Notes under the pieces: generated by a model | What the model saw: the letters and a program-made list of their open reading frames with translations, nothing else | What the model was told of the DNA's origin: nothing | Databases searched by the model: none | Made by a program: the position numbers and the translations under genes | Shown here: positions 18,220-27,374 of the stretch, in pieces | How positions within the stretch are numbered: the stretch's first letter is position 1 | Layout of the letters: each line of letters begins with the position of its first letter | NCBI GenBank assembly: GCA_030141605.1 | Contig: JAQGDQ010002434.1 | Span: 1 to 35,000 of the forward strand | DNA from: Tubiluchus corallicola | Taxonomy: Eukaryota > Priapulida > Priapulimorpha > Priapulimorphida > Tubiluchidae | Length of the DNA: 35,000 nucleotides | Direction of reading: 5' to 3'

Positions 18220-19707
18220 TTAGAGATTCGGATTGAGGTCTAATTCCTTTTGAGGTATAGGGTAAAAATAAGCATACTGGCTACTTACATTTAGCACTTC
18301 GTTAATTCTGTTTGTTCTTCTTAGCTCAAAAAGATACTGTCCTTCAAAAGCCAATTCCCAAATACGTTCTTGCCTCACAGCGTGTCTAAAATCTGCATTG
18401 TTTAGCCCTGTCTCTAAATTATCCAGTCCAGCACGATTGCGGATAGCATTTATTTGTGTATAAGCTTCTGTTGTAGCTCCCAGTGCTTCTGCATAAATAA
18501 GAGCAATATCAGAAAACCTAATTAAAAAAGGACGTGTACTTGTTTTTTCCCCTTCAAACAAGGGGTCAATATATTTTCTTGTGAAAGGGTATCTCAAAGT
18601 TCCCTCACCAACACTATAAAGAAGATTAGCATTTTCGTCATACACCTCACTTACTATCAGCAGTTTTTTTCTGAGGTCATCGTTATCAAAACTTTTATAA
18701 AACTCATCTTCTGTAGGAAACACTTCCCAACCGTTGTGTGTTTTTGTGAGCTGACTGGCATTAGGTGTTCCTGCAACATTAGGTACATAAAAAACACTTG
18801 CATCTGCCCAAGGAATAAATAGCTTTGATATTTTAGAGTAGTCTCCTTCTTCTGTTCCTGATCTATGCATGGACATAATAAAGATATGTTCGTTACCTCT
18901 GGGCTGTTCTACATCGTAGATACTAAGTAAATCATCGCTCAACGTATATTCAGTTTGTCTATTAATCACTTTTTCTGCATACACAACAGCACTATCGTAC
19001 ATTGCTTCTGTATTAGTAACAAAGTCAAAATTTTCCACTCCTGTTTGTTTAGAAGATGCCATTGTAGTATATACTTTTGCCAATAAAGCTTGAGCTGCTA
19101 CTTGATCGGCTCGTCCCAGTTGTCTTTGAATGTCTAACAATTTAATAGCTTTTCTTAAGTCGTTAATAATAAGGCTATATATCTCTTCCAAGCTACCCAT
19201 AGGAGGGGTAGTTTCTTCTAGACTATTGACCATACCTGTTTGTAAAGGTACTTCCCCAAATACTCTTGCCAAATTAAAATAGTTCCAAGCTCGCAAAAAA
19301 TACCCTTCGCCAATAAATTTGTTTTTTGATTCTTGGCTGTAATCGCCTTTTGGTACATTATCTATCACTGCATTGGCTCTATTAATACCAATATAAGCAG
19401 ATTTGAAATATTGAGTTAAAGTTGTATTATCTGGTATTATTGTCCAATCATTTAGAGCGTGATATGCTACATTTTCGTCTGCTTTGATTCCTACAGAGTT
19501 GGTAGGTAGTTCTCCAATATAGAAAATTCCTCTTGAATACTCTATTGAAGTCAGAGCATCGTAGGCATACAAGACTGCTGCATTGGCATCTTTTTCTGTT
19601 TTGTAAAAATTATCTTCGGAATAAAAGCCATAAGGTTTTTCTTTTAGTTTGCTACATTTTATTGCAAACAAGGCTAATGCAATAATGATTATATTTTTTC
19701 TTTTCAT
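18220..19707 (-). CDS. susD: SusD/RagB-family glycan-binding lipoprotein
   Basis: About 495 residues from the preferred ATG at 19707 (MKRKNIIIIALALF). The frame runs back to 19791, inside susC, but that would place about 28 residues before the signal peptide. The likely lipidated residue is Cys18 in FAIKCSKLKEKP; Lys just before the Cys is unusual for a lipobox. The body shows SusD landmarks: FYSEDNFYKTEKDANAAVLYAYDAL at the start, GEGYFLRAWNYFNLARVFGEVPL, ALLAKVYTTMA (TPR-like helices), FLIRFSDIALIYAEAL, INAIRNRAGL and RQERIWELAFEGQYLFELRR near the end. It forms the outer-membrane lid of the SusC transporter. It lies 26 bp after susC, clearly in one operon. Confidence 0.95.
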   Translation of the reverse strand: MKRKNIIIIALALFAIKCSKLKEKPYGFYSEDNFYKTEKDANAAVLYAYDALTSIEYSRGIFYIGELPTNSVGIKADENVAYHALNDWTIIPDNTTLTQYFKSAYIGINRANAVIDNVPKGDYSQESKNKFIGEGYFLRAWNYFNLARVFGEVPLQTGMVNSLEETTPPMGSLEEIYSLIINDLRKAIKLLDIQRQLGRADQVAAQALLAKVYTTMASSKQTGVENFDFVTNTEAMYDSAVVYAEKVINRQTEYTLSDDLLSIYDVEQPRGNEHIFIMSMHRSGTEEGDYSKISKLFIPWADASVFYVPNVAGTPNASQLTKTHNGWEVFPTEDEFYKSFDNDDLRKKLLIVSEVYDENANLLYSVGEGTLRYPFTRKYIDPLFEGEKTSTRPFLIRFSDIALIYAEALGATTEAYTQINAIRNRAGLDNLETGLNNADFRHAVRQERIWELAFEGQYLFELRRTNRINEVLNVSSQYAYFYPIPQKELDLNPNL

Positions 19708-19733
19708 AGTGTTTGTTTTTTTAATATTATGTT

Positions 19734-22700
19734 TTAAAATGTTAAATCTAAGCCTAATGTTATTTTTGCTAAGCGAGGATAGCCTCCCCAATAAATACCA
19801 TCTGGTCCTACTTCTGGGTCATAGCCTCTGAACTTGGAGAATGTATAAAGATTGGATATATTTACATAAAAACGCCCTTTGCTTAAATAGTCAAAATCGG
19901 GTATTTTAAAGTTATAACCTACATTCACATTTTGGATACGTACAAAGGAACCGTCCTCAATCCACCAATCAGAAAAAAGGTCTTGTCGTGTATCCCGTAA
20001 ACTGGGATAGTCGTTAGTTCTATTGTCAGGTGTCCACCTAAGAGGCTGGGTGCTTGCTGTTTGAAACTTATCCATATCCAGCACATCATTGCCAAATACA
20101 CCATATAAAAATATTGCTATATCAAAACTTTTATAAGAAAACATAAGATTTAAACTGACAATGAAGTCAGGATTAGGGTCGCCAATGATAGTACGGTCTC
20201 TTTCATCAATTACCCCATCGTTATTCAAATCTACATACTTAAATTCTCCGGGTTGAGCTTCTGCTCCCGTAAGTCCACTTTCTAAACCTTCTTGTTCGCT
20301 TTGTATAATACCTTCTACTTTGTAGCCATAGAATACATTTATAGGCTCTCCTATAGCCAAAACATTAGGAGCTTGTCTAAAACGTTCTATATCACCTCCT
20401 ACAAACTCAAATGTATTTCCATAATCATCAGTTTGAAGACCTGCATCAGTTGCAGTTCCCATACTTACCAATTTATTGACATTCTTTGAGAAAATAAATG
20501 ATGCTGAAAAGGAACAGTTCTTTTGTGCAATAATATCTCCGTCTAAACTTAACTCTATGCCTTCGTTATTAATCACACCATCGTTTACCCATATTTCGTC
20601 ATAGCCTGAAGAAGGAGGCAAGTTTTTTTTCCTTAATAGGTCAGTAGTGTGTTTATGGTAATAATCGATAGTGGTTCGTAGTCTGTGTTTGAAAAAGTCC
20701 ATATCTAAGCCTGCATCAAATTGAGAGGTTGTTTCCCACTTTAAATCTGGATTAGGAATTCCGCTCCAGATAGGATAATATCCTGTCCAACCAGATATAT
20801 ACCCTGGTCCTATACCTGTTTTCCACCCATCATCCGTATAGTAGATGCTTTCACCGTACCTACTTAGTGTTTGATAAGGATTTATACCTTGATTACCAGA
20901 GAGACCATAGCTGATTCTTGCTTTTAGCTGGTCAAAAACATCTAAATTTTTTACAAAATCTTCATGGTGTGCTTTCCAACTAGCTGCCCCTGATGGAAAA
21001 AACCCCCATTTATTGTTTTCGCCAAATTTAGACGAACCATCAGCACGAACTGTAAAGGTAAGTAGATACTTGTTTAGCAACGAATAGTTTAATCTGCCTA
21101 ACCACGATTGCAATTGAAATTCCGAAAAGCTATTGCTTACCCTTTGCTTTTCGGGGTCCCCTGCCCCTATATTTTCATTGCCTAAAGATTCATTGACGAA
21201 GTCATAACCGGCTAAATTAGAAGTTCTTATTCCGTGGTCTTCCATAGTAAAACCTACTGTGGCATTTACCTGATGTATGGAGTTAAACTCTTTGTCAAAA
21301 GTTAAATAATTTTCATTTACTATATCCCATCCCGTCCAATTATCTATATAAGCAGCTCCATTGTTAAATGTTCCGTCCTCTGTGTATTTACTTGGATTGT
21401 ATCTATCTGTAATGGAAGAACCATATTTATAGTTAAGCTGAGAATTAATGCTCAAATAAGGTAGTACTTTCCACGACAATAAGCCCGAAGTTATTATATC
21501 TGTGGATTTGGTTTTATTTACTTGTTCGTTCGTTAAGGCCACAGGGTGGTAGAAATCTGCATCGTTTAATAGGTAATAGTTTCCATCCTCATCATATACA
21601 GGGAATATAGGATTTCTTGTAAAACTTAACCAATTATTTGTATTGCGATTTTCACTGGATAGCCTAATGTTTGTACGAAAAGTAAGATTTCTGAATAATT
21701 CTTTATCTAGGTTTAATGCAACATTTAGCCTATCATAGTCATTTTTCTTTTCTGCTCCTTTCTCATTGTAATAGTTAGTGCTAAAATTATATTTTGTCTT
21801 TTCATCTCCCCCCTCTATACCTACTGTCAAGTTCTCACTAATAGGATTATTTCTGAAAACTTCCTTAGTCCAATCTGTATAGTAGGGCCAACTACCATCC
21901 TCTAATTCCTTAATGGAAGGGTAGTAAATTCCGTTAGGGTCAGTAGCTCCTACATACAAGGGGGGTTGTCCTGCATTTACCCGCCCTTCATCTGTTATTG
22001 TAGCCATTAAAACAACATCCTTCCACACATCAAACTTAGAAGTGAAAGCTGATACTGTAGTTTGGTTTCTTATATATACGTGCATCCTATCAGATACCTT
22101 GCCTGATTTAGTTGTTACAATAATCACGCCATTAGCACCCCGAGAGCCGTAAATAGCTGATGCAGAAGCATCTTTTAATACTTCTAAAGATTCTATGTCG
22201 TTAGGGCTTATTTGTTTTAAATCGCCTGCATCTCCCAGTGGAAATCCATCCACCACTACCAAAGGCGAATTAGAACCATTCAAAGAACTTGAACCCCGTA
22301 TACGAACAGTTACAGGGGCACCGGGATCGTCAGAATTGTTAATTATTTGTAAGCCTGCTGTTCGCCCTTGTAGCAGACCATCAATAGAATGGGCAGGTAT
22401 CCCTTCTAGTTCTTCTGTTTTTACTGTGCTTATTGCACCTGTCAAATCAGTTTTTTTTACTGCTCCATAGCCAATTACTACTACATCTTCTAAGCCTACT
22501 GCATCTGTTTGCATCTCAACATTTATGATGTTGCGTCCTTGTACTTCTACTTCTTGGCTGTTCATTCCTACGAAAGAAAATATTAAAACTGCCGAAGGCT
22601 CAGAAACAGGTATTGAATACTGACCATATGCATTTGTTACAGTTCCTGTTGTAGTGTTTTTTACCAGAACAGTTACACCGGGTAAAGGTTGTGCATCTGA

Positions 22701-22796
22701 GTCAAGTACCTCACCTGTAACATTTTGTGCTTGCAAAAGAGTGAAAATAGGCGTTAATACTGAAAATATTAACACGTAAAAAGCTGATTGTTTCAT
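19734..22796 (-). CDS. susC: SusC/RagA-family TonB-dependent outer-membrane transporter
   Basis: About 1020 residues from the ATG at 22796 (MKQSAFYVLIFSVL). The frame extends upstream to 22886 but without a signal peptide in the right place. Order: signal peptide ending LLQAQ; carboxypeptidase-D regulatory-like domain (about 27-105; GEVLDSDAQPLPGVTVLVKN); TonB box and SusC/RagA signature EDVVVIGYGAVKKTDLTGAIS (about 114-134); plug domain with RIRGSSSLNGSNSPLVVVDG and GSRGANGVIIVTTKSG; then a 22-strand barrel ending in the usual terminal Phe (LGLDLTF). It imports oligosaccharides into the periplasm using TonB energy, paired with the SusD downstream. It is divergent from the AraC-type gene, whose preferred start is 177 bp away. 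No extracytoplasmic sigma/anti-sigma sensor domain is fused to it. Confidence 0.96.
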   Translation of the reverse strand: MKQSAFYVLIFSVLTPIFTLLQAQNVTGEVLDSDAQPLPGVTVLVKNTTTGTVTNAYGQYSIPVSEPSAVLIFSFVGMNSQEVEVQGRNIINVEMQTDAVGLEDVVVIGYGAVKKTDLTGAISTVKTEELEGIPAHSIDGLLQGRTAGLQIINNSDDPGAPVTVRIRGSSSLNGSNSPLVVVDGFPLGDAGDLKQISPNDIESLEVLKDASASAIYGSRGANGVIIVTTKSGKVSDRMHVYIRNQTTVSAFTSKFDVWKDVVLMATITDEGRVNAGQPPLYVGATDPNGIYYPSIKELEDGSWPYYTDWTKEVFRNNPISENLTVGIEGGDEKTKYNFSTNYYNEKGAEKKNDYDRLNVALNLDKELFRNLTFRTNIRLSSENRNTNNWLSFTRNPIFPVYDEDGNYYLLNDADFYHPVALTNEQVNKTKSTDIITSGLLSWKVLPYLSINSQLNYKYGSSITDRYNPSKYTEDGTFNNGAAYIDNWTGWDIVNENYLTFDKEFNSIHQVNATVGFTMEDHGIRTSNLAGYDFVNESLGNENIGAGDPEKQRVSNSFSEFQLQSWLGRLNYSLLNKYLLTFTVRADGSSKFGENNKWGFFPSGAASWKAHHEDFVKNLDVFDQLKARISYGLSGNQGINPYQTLSRYGESIYYTDDGWKTGIGPGYISGWTGYYPIWSGIPNPDLKWETTSQFDAGLDMDFFKHRLRTTIDYYHKHTTDLLRKKNLPPSSGYDEIWVNDGVINNEGIELSLDGDIIAQKNCSFSASFIFSKNVNKLVSMGTATDAGLQTDDYGNTFEFVGGDIERFRQAPNVLAIGEPINVFYGYKVEGIIQSEQEGLESGLTGAEAQPGEFKYVDLNNDGVIDERDRTIIGDPNPDFIVSLNLMFSYKSFDIAIFLYGVFGNDVLDMDKFQTASTQPLRWTPDNRTNDYPSLRDTRQDLFSDWWIEDGSFVRIQNVNVGYNFKIPDFDYLSKGRFYVNISNLYTFSKFRGYDPEVGPDGIYWGGYPRLAKITLGLDLTF

Positions 22797-22972
22797 AGTT
22801 AGTTTAGTTTGTGTTATAGGTTGATGTTGGGTGTTGAAAAAGGTGGGTTTTTTGATTGGGTAAAAGTAGATATATAGCTTTTTCAACTCTAATATTATTT
22901 TTACATAAAATGGTATTTTATTGTTTATTTTTATATTTGGAAAAACAAAAAGAAGAAATTAAGGTTTTTATT
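22797..22972. promoter_or_regulatory. Divergent control region between susC and the AraC-type gene
   Basis: This 176-bp region must hold the promoters of both divergent units. On the plus strand TATATTTG (22932-22939) fits TAnnTTTG and lies 33 bp before the regulator's preferred ATG. On the minus strand TACTTTTA near 22860 is a 7-of-8 match for susC. I could not identify the regulator's binding site. Confidence 0.4.
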
Positions 22973-23827
22973 ATGTATATTGAGCGTGAAGTAACCCCTA
23001 TAACAGATGATGATTTTTTTGTGCTTTTAGACCAAAAAAAAGCCAAATTTGACTATCCCTTACACTACCATCCTGAATATGAACTAAATTTAGTGCAAGG
23101 AGTAAGTGGCATACGAACAGTAGGAGATTCCGTAGAAGAGTTTACAGATCCAGATTTGACATTAATAGGACATAGTATGATCCACCGCTGGAATGCAGAA
23201 AGCAATAAAGCACATGTTATTACTATACAATTTAATGCTAATTTATTTAGCTCTGAGATTTTAGCAAGAAGAATATTTGCCCCGATTGGTACACTATTGC
23301 AAGCATCTGCACGAGGTATACATTTTTCCAATTCTATTGTTCTTCAAACTATAGCAAGCATCAAAGAATTAACTGATATTAGTGGATTTGAAGCAGCGTT
23401 GAAATTTTTATCTATTTTGTATGATCTTGCTACTTCTCGTTATCAAAGACCTCTTGCTAGCTTAGGTTTTTCTGGTAGAGTAGAAAATTCTAAAAGCAGG
23501 AGAATACAGAAAGTAACGGAGTTTATTATAAGGAATTACCAGAAAGAAATAAAATTAAAAGACCTTGCAGATATTGCCCATATGACAGAATCTTCTTTTA
23601 GTGTTTTTTTTAAAAAGAGGATGAAAAAAAACATATCTAAATACATTTTGGAAATTCGTTTAGGATATGCTACTAGGTTGTTGTTGGAAACTAATATGAA
23701 CGTAGCAGAAATATGTTATGAATGTGGATTCAACAATCTTTCAAACTTTAATAGACTGTTTAAAAGGGAAAGAAATTGCACCCCTAAGGAATATCGGAAT
23801 AGCCAGATAATTATTACAAAATATTGA
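22973..23827 (+). CDS. AraC-family transcriptional regulator of the utilization locus
   Basis: About 284 residues from the ATG at 22973 (MYIEREVTPITDDDF). The frame is open back to 22856, but that part is a poor start and overlaps the promoter region. The N-terminal half is a cupin-type sensor (about 1-150; FDYPLHYHPEYELNLVQG, GHSMIHRW). The C-terminal half (about 180-278) is the AraC double helix-turn-helix: LKDLADIAHMTESSFSVFFKKR, then MNVAEICYECGFNNLSNFNRLFKRERNCTPKEYR. It binds DNA in the cytoplasm and probably senses a sugar through the cupin. Its divergent position next to susC indicates it controls this locus. Many Bacteroidota loci use hybrid two-component systems instead, so the soluble cupin-AraC type suggests an imported small sugar is the inducer. 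Confidence 0.9.
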   Translation: MYIEREVTPITDDDFFVLLDQKKAKFDYPLHYHPEYELNLVQGVSGIRTVGDSVEEFTDPDLTLIGHSMIHRWNAESNKAHVITIQFNANLFSSEILARRIFAPIGTLLQASARGIHFSNSIVLQTIASIKELTDISGFEAALKFLSILYDLATSRYQRPLASLGFSGRVENSKSRRIQKVTEFIIRNYQKEIKLKDLADIAHMTESSFSVFFKKRMKKNISKYILEIRLGYATRLLLETNMNVAEICYECGFNNLSNFNRLFKRERNCTPKEYRNSQIIITKY

Positions 23828-23892
23828 AATTTCACTTTATTTCCGCTCTCTGTTTCACGTTTGTTCATTTTCTTTTCAATACAGAAGCATCT

Positions 23893-24855
23893 TTAACCTT
23901 CAACTTTTATAGATTTCTTAAATTTCTCATAGTTTTCCACCTCTTGGTTGATGTACCTTTTTTCTCCTTGTTCTTCTATATTCATCTTTTTATTTATTTG
24001 TATGTTGCATTTATATTCAAAGGTGGCGTTGCCAGAAAGTATCACCGTTATTTTGTCATTTTCTTTTTGGGGCTTGCACCTTACTTTGCCTCCCTTGTTA
24101 TACACATCTACCCATTGGTTGAAAGAAGTTTTTGCCAATAAGCACATTGTAATACTAGAGGCAGACATTGCAGTGCCACAGGCATTCGTAAGTCCCACAC
24201 CTCGTTCGTAAGTGCCAGTAAAAATAGCATTGTCTCCAAAATGTTTGACAAATGTAACATTTACCCCCTGAGGTAGTATCGATGAGTGGTTGTTGGCTTG
24301 CTTACCTACTTTCTCTAATAGCTTATAATCTATCTTATCTACTATAGCTACTATATGAGGATTACCAAGGCTAAGTGCTGTAAATCGTAGCTTTTGGGGA
24401 AGCTCCTTTATTGGTTGATTGATAAAATCTAAGGAGGCGATAGTTAATGGTAGCTCTTTGGGGGCGAGGCTTACGTTATGTATTAATACGCTGTAAGTTT
24501 TTATATTTTCAAACAAGTCAGCATCTTTATTCATTGGCAGGTTGGCTACCTTAGTTTCTATATTAAATTTGTTTAGCGATAATAGTTCTGATGCGTACCT
24601 ACCTATACACCTTATGCCATTGCCACACATTTCGGGTTCGCTACCGTCAGCGTTAAATATTCTCATCTTAGCATTGGCAACTTTACTTTTTTGGAAGAAT
24701 AATGTGCCATCTGCCCCTATGCTATTTTTTCTATTACAGAGGTTCTTTGTAAGTTTTTTTCTGTCTTTATCAGAGAAGTTGTAACTGTTGTTGTATTCGT
24801 TTATCAATATAAAATCGTTACCAGAGCCTTGGCATTTCAGTATTTCAACTTTCAT
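23893..24855 (-). CDS. dapF: Diaminopimelate epimerase
   Basis: About 320 residues from the ATG at 24855 (MKVEILKCQGSGNDF); the frame upstream to 24942 has no family similarity. The two catalytic cysteines are present: Cys77 in GSEPEMCGNGIRC and Cys226 in ERGVGLTNACGTAMSA. The substrate-binding SLGNPHIV block is also present. It interconverts LL- and meso-diaminopimelate in the cytoplasm, for lysine and peptidoglycan. The enzyme core ends near residue 275 (NATFEYKCNIQ). About 45 further residues, highly charged (NIEEQGEKRYINQEVENYEKFKKS), form a C-terminal tail that most DapF proteins lack. It stands alone and converges on the AraC-type gene. Confidence 0.92.
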   Translation of the reverse strand: MKVEILKCQGSGNDFILINEYNNSYNFSDKDRKKLTKNLCNRKNSIGADGTLFFQKSKVANAKMRIFNADGSEPEMCGNGIRCIGRYASELLSLNKFNIETKVANLPMNKDADLFENIKTYSVLIHNVSLAPKELPLTIASLDFINQPIKELPQKLRFTALSLGNPHIVAIVDKIDYKLLEKVGKQANNHSSILPQGVNVTFVKHFGDNAIFTGTYERGVGLTNACGTAMSASSITMCLLAKTSFNQWVDVYNKGGKVRCKPQKENDKITVILSGNATFEYKCNIQINKKMNIEEQGEKRYINQEVENYEKFKKSIKVEG

Positions 24856-25011
24856 TGTTTTATTTTTTTTACAAGAAATGAAGGTTATTTTTTTTAGTCT
24901 GTTGTATCTATTTTTTTCATTTTTTATTAAAAAAAGAATCAAAATTACAATTTTTTTGTTAACTCTTTCGTTTATACTTTCAAAATCAATTAACCTTTAA
25001 ACCTAATTACG

Positions 25012-25863
25012 ATGAAAAAATATACTTTAAACTTAGTTTTTATTATCTTTTTGTTTTTATTTAGTGTAAATTCTTATTCCAGTGAGAAAATTAACAGACA
25101 GTTGTTCCGCTTGGTTTCTAATAAGTCTCCGGATTTGGAAAAGATAGATAAGCTGTTAAGCAATAGCAATGTAAATGTAAATTGTAAATTTCTAAACAGA
25201 CCTCTTTTAATGGTTGCTGCATCTAAGGGCAATGTAGAGGTTTTTGAGAGGTTAATAGCACACGACAAAACAGATGTAAACATAAAAAACAATAAGGGGC
25301 AAACAGCATTAATGGTAGCTTTAAATAAAGAGAATTATGAAATAGCCAAATTGTTATTAAATCATAAGGACCTTGATATAAACTTGTACGATAAGAATAG
25401 ACATACAGCTCTTTTTTATCTGGTGAATGTGCAAATTCTATTTGAAACAGAAGAACAGAGAATCAAGGATGAAGAAAAAAGATTAACGTTGTTAGAGCTT
25501 TTTTTGGCAAGAAATGATATTAACATTAATCATTTAGATAGTAAACAAGGAACAGCTTTACTTTTTGCATCAGGTTTGTGCGAGAAACTACTGTTTAAGG
25601 CTTTAGTTAAAGACATAAGAACAAAAGTAAATATTCAGGCTGAAAATAAAGAAACACCACTTAGCTTATTGTTGCAATGCCCTTTTGCGATGGAAGAAGA
25701 TAAAGAAGAGATGGTTGAGGTTTTTTTAACTAGACGAGAAGCAAATGTTTGTGTAGAAATGAAAAATGGAAAAACGGCTCTTGATATAGCTTATAAGAAA
25801 AACTATACTGGTATTGTTGACCTTTTAGAAGGAAGTCCTATCTTAGCAGAATCTTTGTGGTAA
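25012..25863 (+). CDS. Exported ankyrin-repeat protein, paralogue 1
   Basis: The protein has 283 residues. Signal peptide (about 1-23; hydrophobic NLVFIIFLFLFSVNSYS) with no Cys at the cleavage site, so probably periplasmic or secreted. The rest is ankyrin repeats: the clearest are at about 60-125 with LLMVAASKGNVEVFERLI and ALMVALNKENYEIAKLLLNH, then diverged units and a final TALDIAYKKNYTGIVDLLEG. Units often end in a 'D.D(I/V)N(V/I)N' turn. A run of acidic/basic residues (EEQRIKDEEKRL) separates two groups of repeats. It is one of a tandem pair. The repeats imply protein binding; the partner is unknown. Confidence 0.85.
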   Translation: MKKYTLNLVFIIFLFLFSVNSYSSEKINRQLFRLVSNKSPDLEKIDKLLSNSNVNVNCKFLNRPLLMVAASKGNVEVFERLIAHDKTDVNIKNNKGQTALMVALNKENYEIAKLLLNHKDLDINLYDKNRHTALFYLVNVQILFETEEQRIKDEEKRLTLLELFLARNDININHLDSKQGTALLFASGLCEKLLFKALVKDIRTKVNIQAENKETPLSLLLQCPFAMEEDKEEMVEVFLTRREANVCVEMKNGKTALDIAYKKNYTGIVDLLEGSPILAESLW

Positions 25864-26010
25864 AATATAAAGGTAATTATTATGTATTAGTTTTCTAAGA
25901 TATTTATTTTTGTATTTAAAATTAGCCAGTTTTTTATTTATTTTGTACGAAGTAAGTTTTTTAAATAGAGGTTTATTTTTTGTAAAGGGTATTTTAATTT
26001 TTTTAAGAAA

Positions 26011-26844
26011 ATGAAGCGATATATTGAGATTTTAATTGTTGTCATTCTTTTGTTAGGGATTAATATAAATTCTTATTCTGACGATAAACTAAACAAACAT
26101 CTGTATAAATTAATACAAAAAAAATCACCTAATTTAAATGAAATAGGCCAACTTTTGAACAACAATGATGTAGATGTGAATTATAGATATAAAAGTCGGA
26201 CACCTTTAATTGTTGCTGCAGCATCTAAGGGCGATGTAGAGGTTTTTAATAAGTTGATAATACATAGCCAAATAGATGTAAATTTGCAAAATGCTAAAGA
26301 GAAAACAGCACTAATGGTGGCTATAGATGAAGGCAATTATGAGGTAGCTAAACTTTTGTTGAACCATAAAGATATTAACATTAACCTGTATGATAACAAT
26401 AAAAACACAGCTCTTATTTACTTGGTAAATGTGCAAACCCTATTTGCAACAGAAGAACAAAGAATAAAAGATGAAGAAAAAAGATTAGAAGTACTCAATA
26501 TCTTTTTATCAAGAAAAGATATTAATATTAACCATTTGAATGAAGACAAAGGCAATGCTCTTCTTTTTACAGCAGGATTATGTGAGAAATTGTTGTTTGA
26601 AGTGTTAGTAAAAGAACAAAGAACCAATATAAATATTCAAGCTAAAAACAATGAAACACCACTTACCTTGCTTTTGGAATGCCCTTTTGCCGAAGAGAAG
26701 CACAAGGAAGAAATGGTTAAAATGCTATTGGAGAGAAAGGATGTAGATATTTATGTGAAAACAAAACGGGGGGTGACAGCTCTTGATATAGCCTATCTTA
26801 GGGAATATACCAAGATAGTTGAGTTGTTAGAAGGCAAGAAATAG
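26011..26844 (+). CDS. Exported ankyrin-repeat protein, paralogue 2
   Basis: The protein has 277 residues and aligns with the previous gene end to end: same signal-peptide position (ILLLGININSYS), same ankyrin units (PLIVAAASKGDVEVFNKLI, ALMVAIDEGNYEVAKLLLNH), the same TEEQRIKDEEKRLE linker and the same ending VTALDIAYLREYTKIVELLEGKK. It therefore arose by tandem duplication. Divergence is spread over the whole length, which indicates the copy has been kept for some time under constraint. The 147-bp gap contains no other gene. Its stop is immediately followed by a decayed gene on the opposite strand whose open frame overlaps its 3' end. Confidence 0.85.
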   Translation: MKRYIEILIVVILLLGININSYSDDKLNKHLYKLIQKKSPNLNEIGQLLNNNDVDVNYRYKSRTPLIVAAASKGDVEVFNKLIIHSQIDVNLQNAKEKTALMVAIDEGNYEVAKLLLNHKDININLYDNNKNTALIYLVNVQTLFATEEQRIKDEEKRLEVLNIFLSRKDININHLNEDKGNALLFTAGLCEKLLFEVLVKEQRTNINIQAKNNETPLTLLLECPFAEEKHKEEMVKMLLERKDVDIYVKTKRGVTALDIAYLREYTKIVELLEGKK

Positions 26845-27165
26845 CTTGTTATACGCCTTACGTACAAAGATAAACGGATAAAAAAGCCATCGCCACATAG
26901 CCTTTTATGGGTAGTAGGTTGTTGTATATTATTTTCATTGTTTAATTCGTTAATGCCTTCTCTGGCTTCTTTTCGTTTTGTCCATATATCAGTAAGTTTA
27001 CCATTTTCTATATTTATGTACTCATCTTTACCACAGATAGGTATATGGTCTACTATGGTAAAATCACTATGGGGATATTGTGATTGGACTATGTGTTCAA
27101 TATCCCTCTTTTTTTGTCCATATCAAGCTTAACTATATGGATAGTTGAGTCCTCTTTTTTTTATT
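26793..27165 (-). pseudogene. Decayed minus-strand gene fragment
   Basis: On the minus strand a frame is open for 109 codons (27122 down to 26796, stop at 26793-26795) with no ATG, GTG or TTG start at its head. It reads like protein for about 70 codons (for example KRDIEHIVQSQYPHSDFTIVD and WTKRKEAREGINEL). Immediately upstream, a different frame carries a matching lead-in (DSTIHIVKLDMDKK), and the two join across a run of seven A. That points to a frameshift in a once-continuous gene. I do not recognise the family. The 3' part of the open frame overlaps paralogue 2 and is probably not coding. Confidence 0.35.
26858..26938 (-). CDS. Possible 26-codon ORF or N-terminal remnant
   Basis: An ATG at 26938 on the minus strand opens MKIIYNNLLPIKGYVAMAF and stops after 26 codons. 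The 'NN.(I/L)P.KGY.AM' pattern resembles, from memory, the start of a family of small Bacteroidota proteins that continues much further. If so, this is a truncated remnant. A chance ORF is the alternative. Confidence 0.2.
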   Translation of the reverse strand: MKIIYNNLLPIKGYVAMAFLSVYLCT

Positions 27166-27374
27166 AAAACAGTATATAAGATACCAAGTGTTTTTTATAA
27201 TTTCATAATAAATGCTAAAACATAATAGGGGGGGCGAACGTCTATGTTTGCGTCTCTTATTGAAGTTATTTTATTGGAAAAATGGGTGAGGCGTAAAAAT
27301 ATATAATGATTTTTTTTTAATATTTGTGTAATACTTTGTATGTTTACCGTTTGTAAATTGTAAAATTTAATTTC
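27133..27374. other. Intergenic region before TPR-like gene
   Basis: No supportable gene. It holds a possible further upstream part of the decayed minus-strand gene, a G8 run near 27229, and AT-rich sequence with several TTTG motifs close to the next start. None is arranged as a standard promoter. Confidence 0.35.

Noticed and set aside
22797-22886. Upstream start for susC at 22886
   Set aside because: It would put 30 residues ahead of a clear signal peptide and extend into the divergent promoter region.
23824-24141. Plus-strand ORF with hydrophobic composition opposite dapF
   Set aside because: It is antisense to the end of dapF; its hydrophobicity comes from reading the A-rich coding strand backwards.
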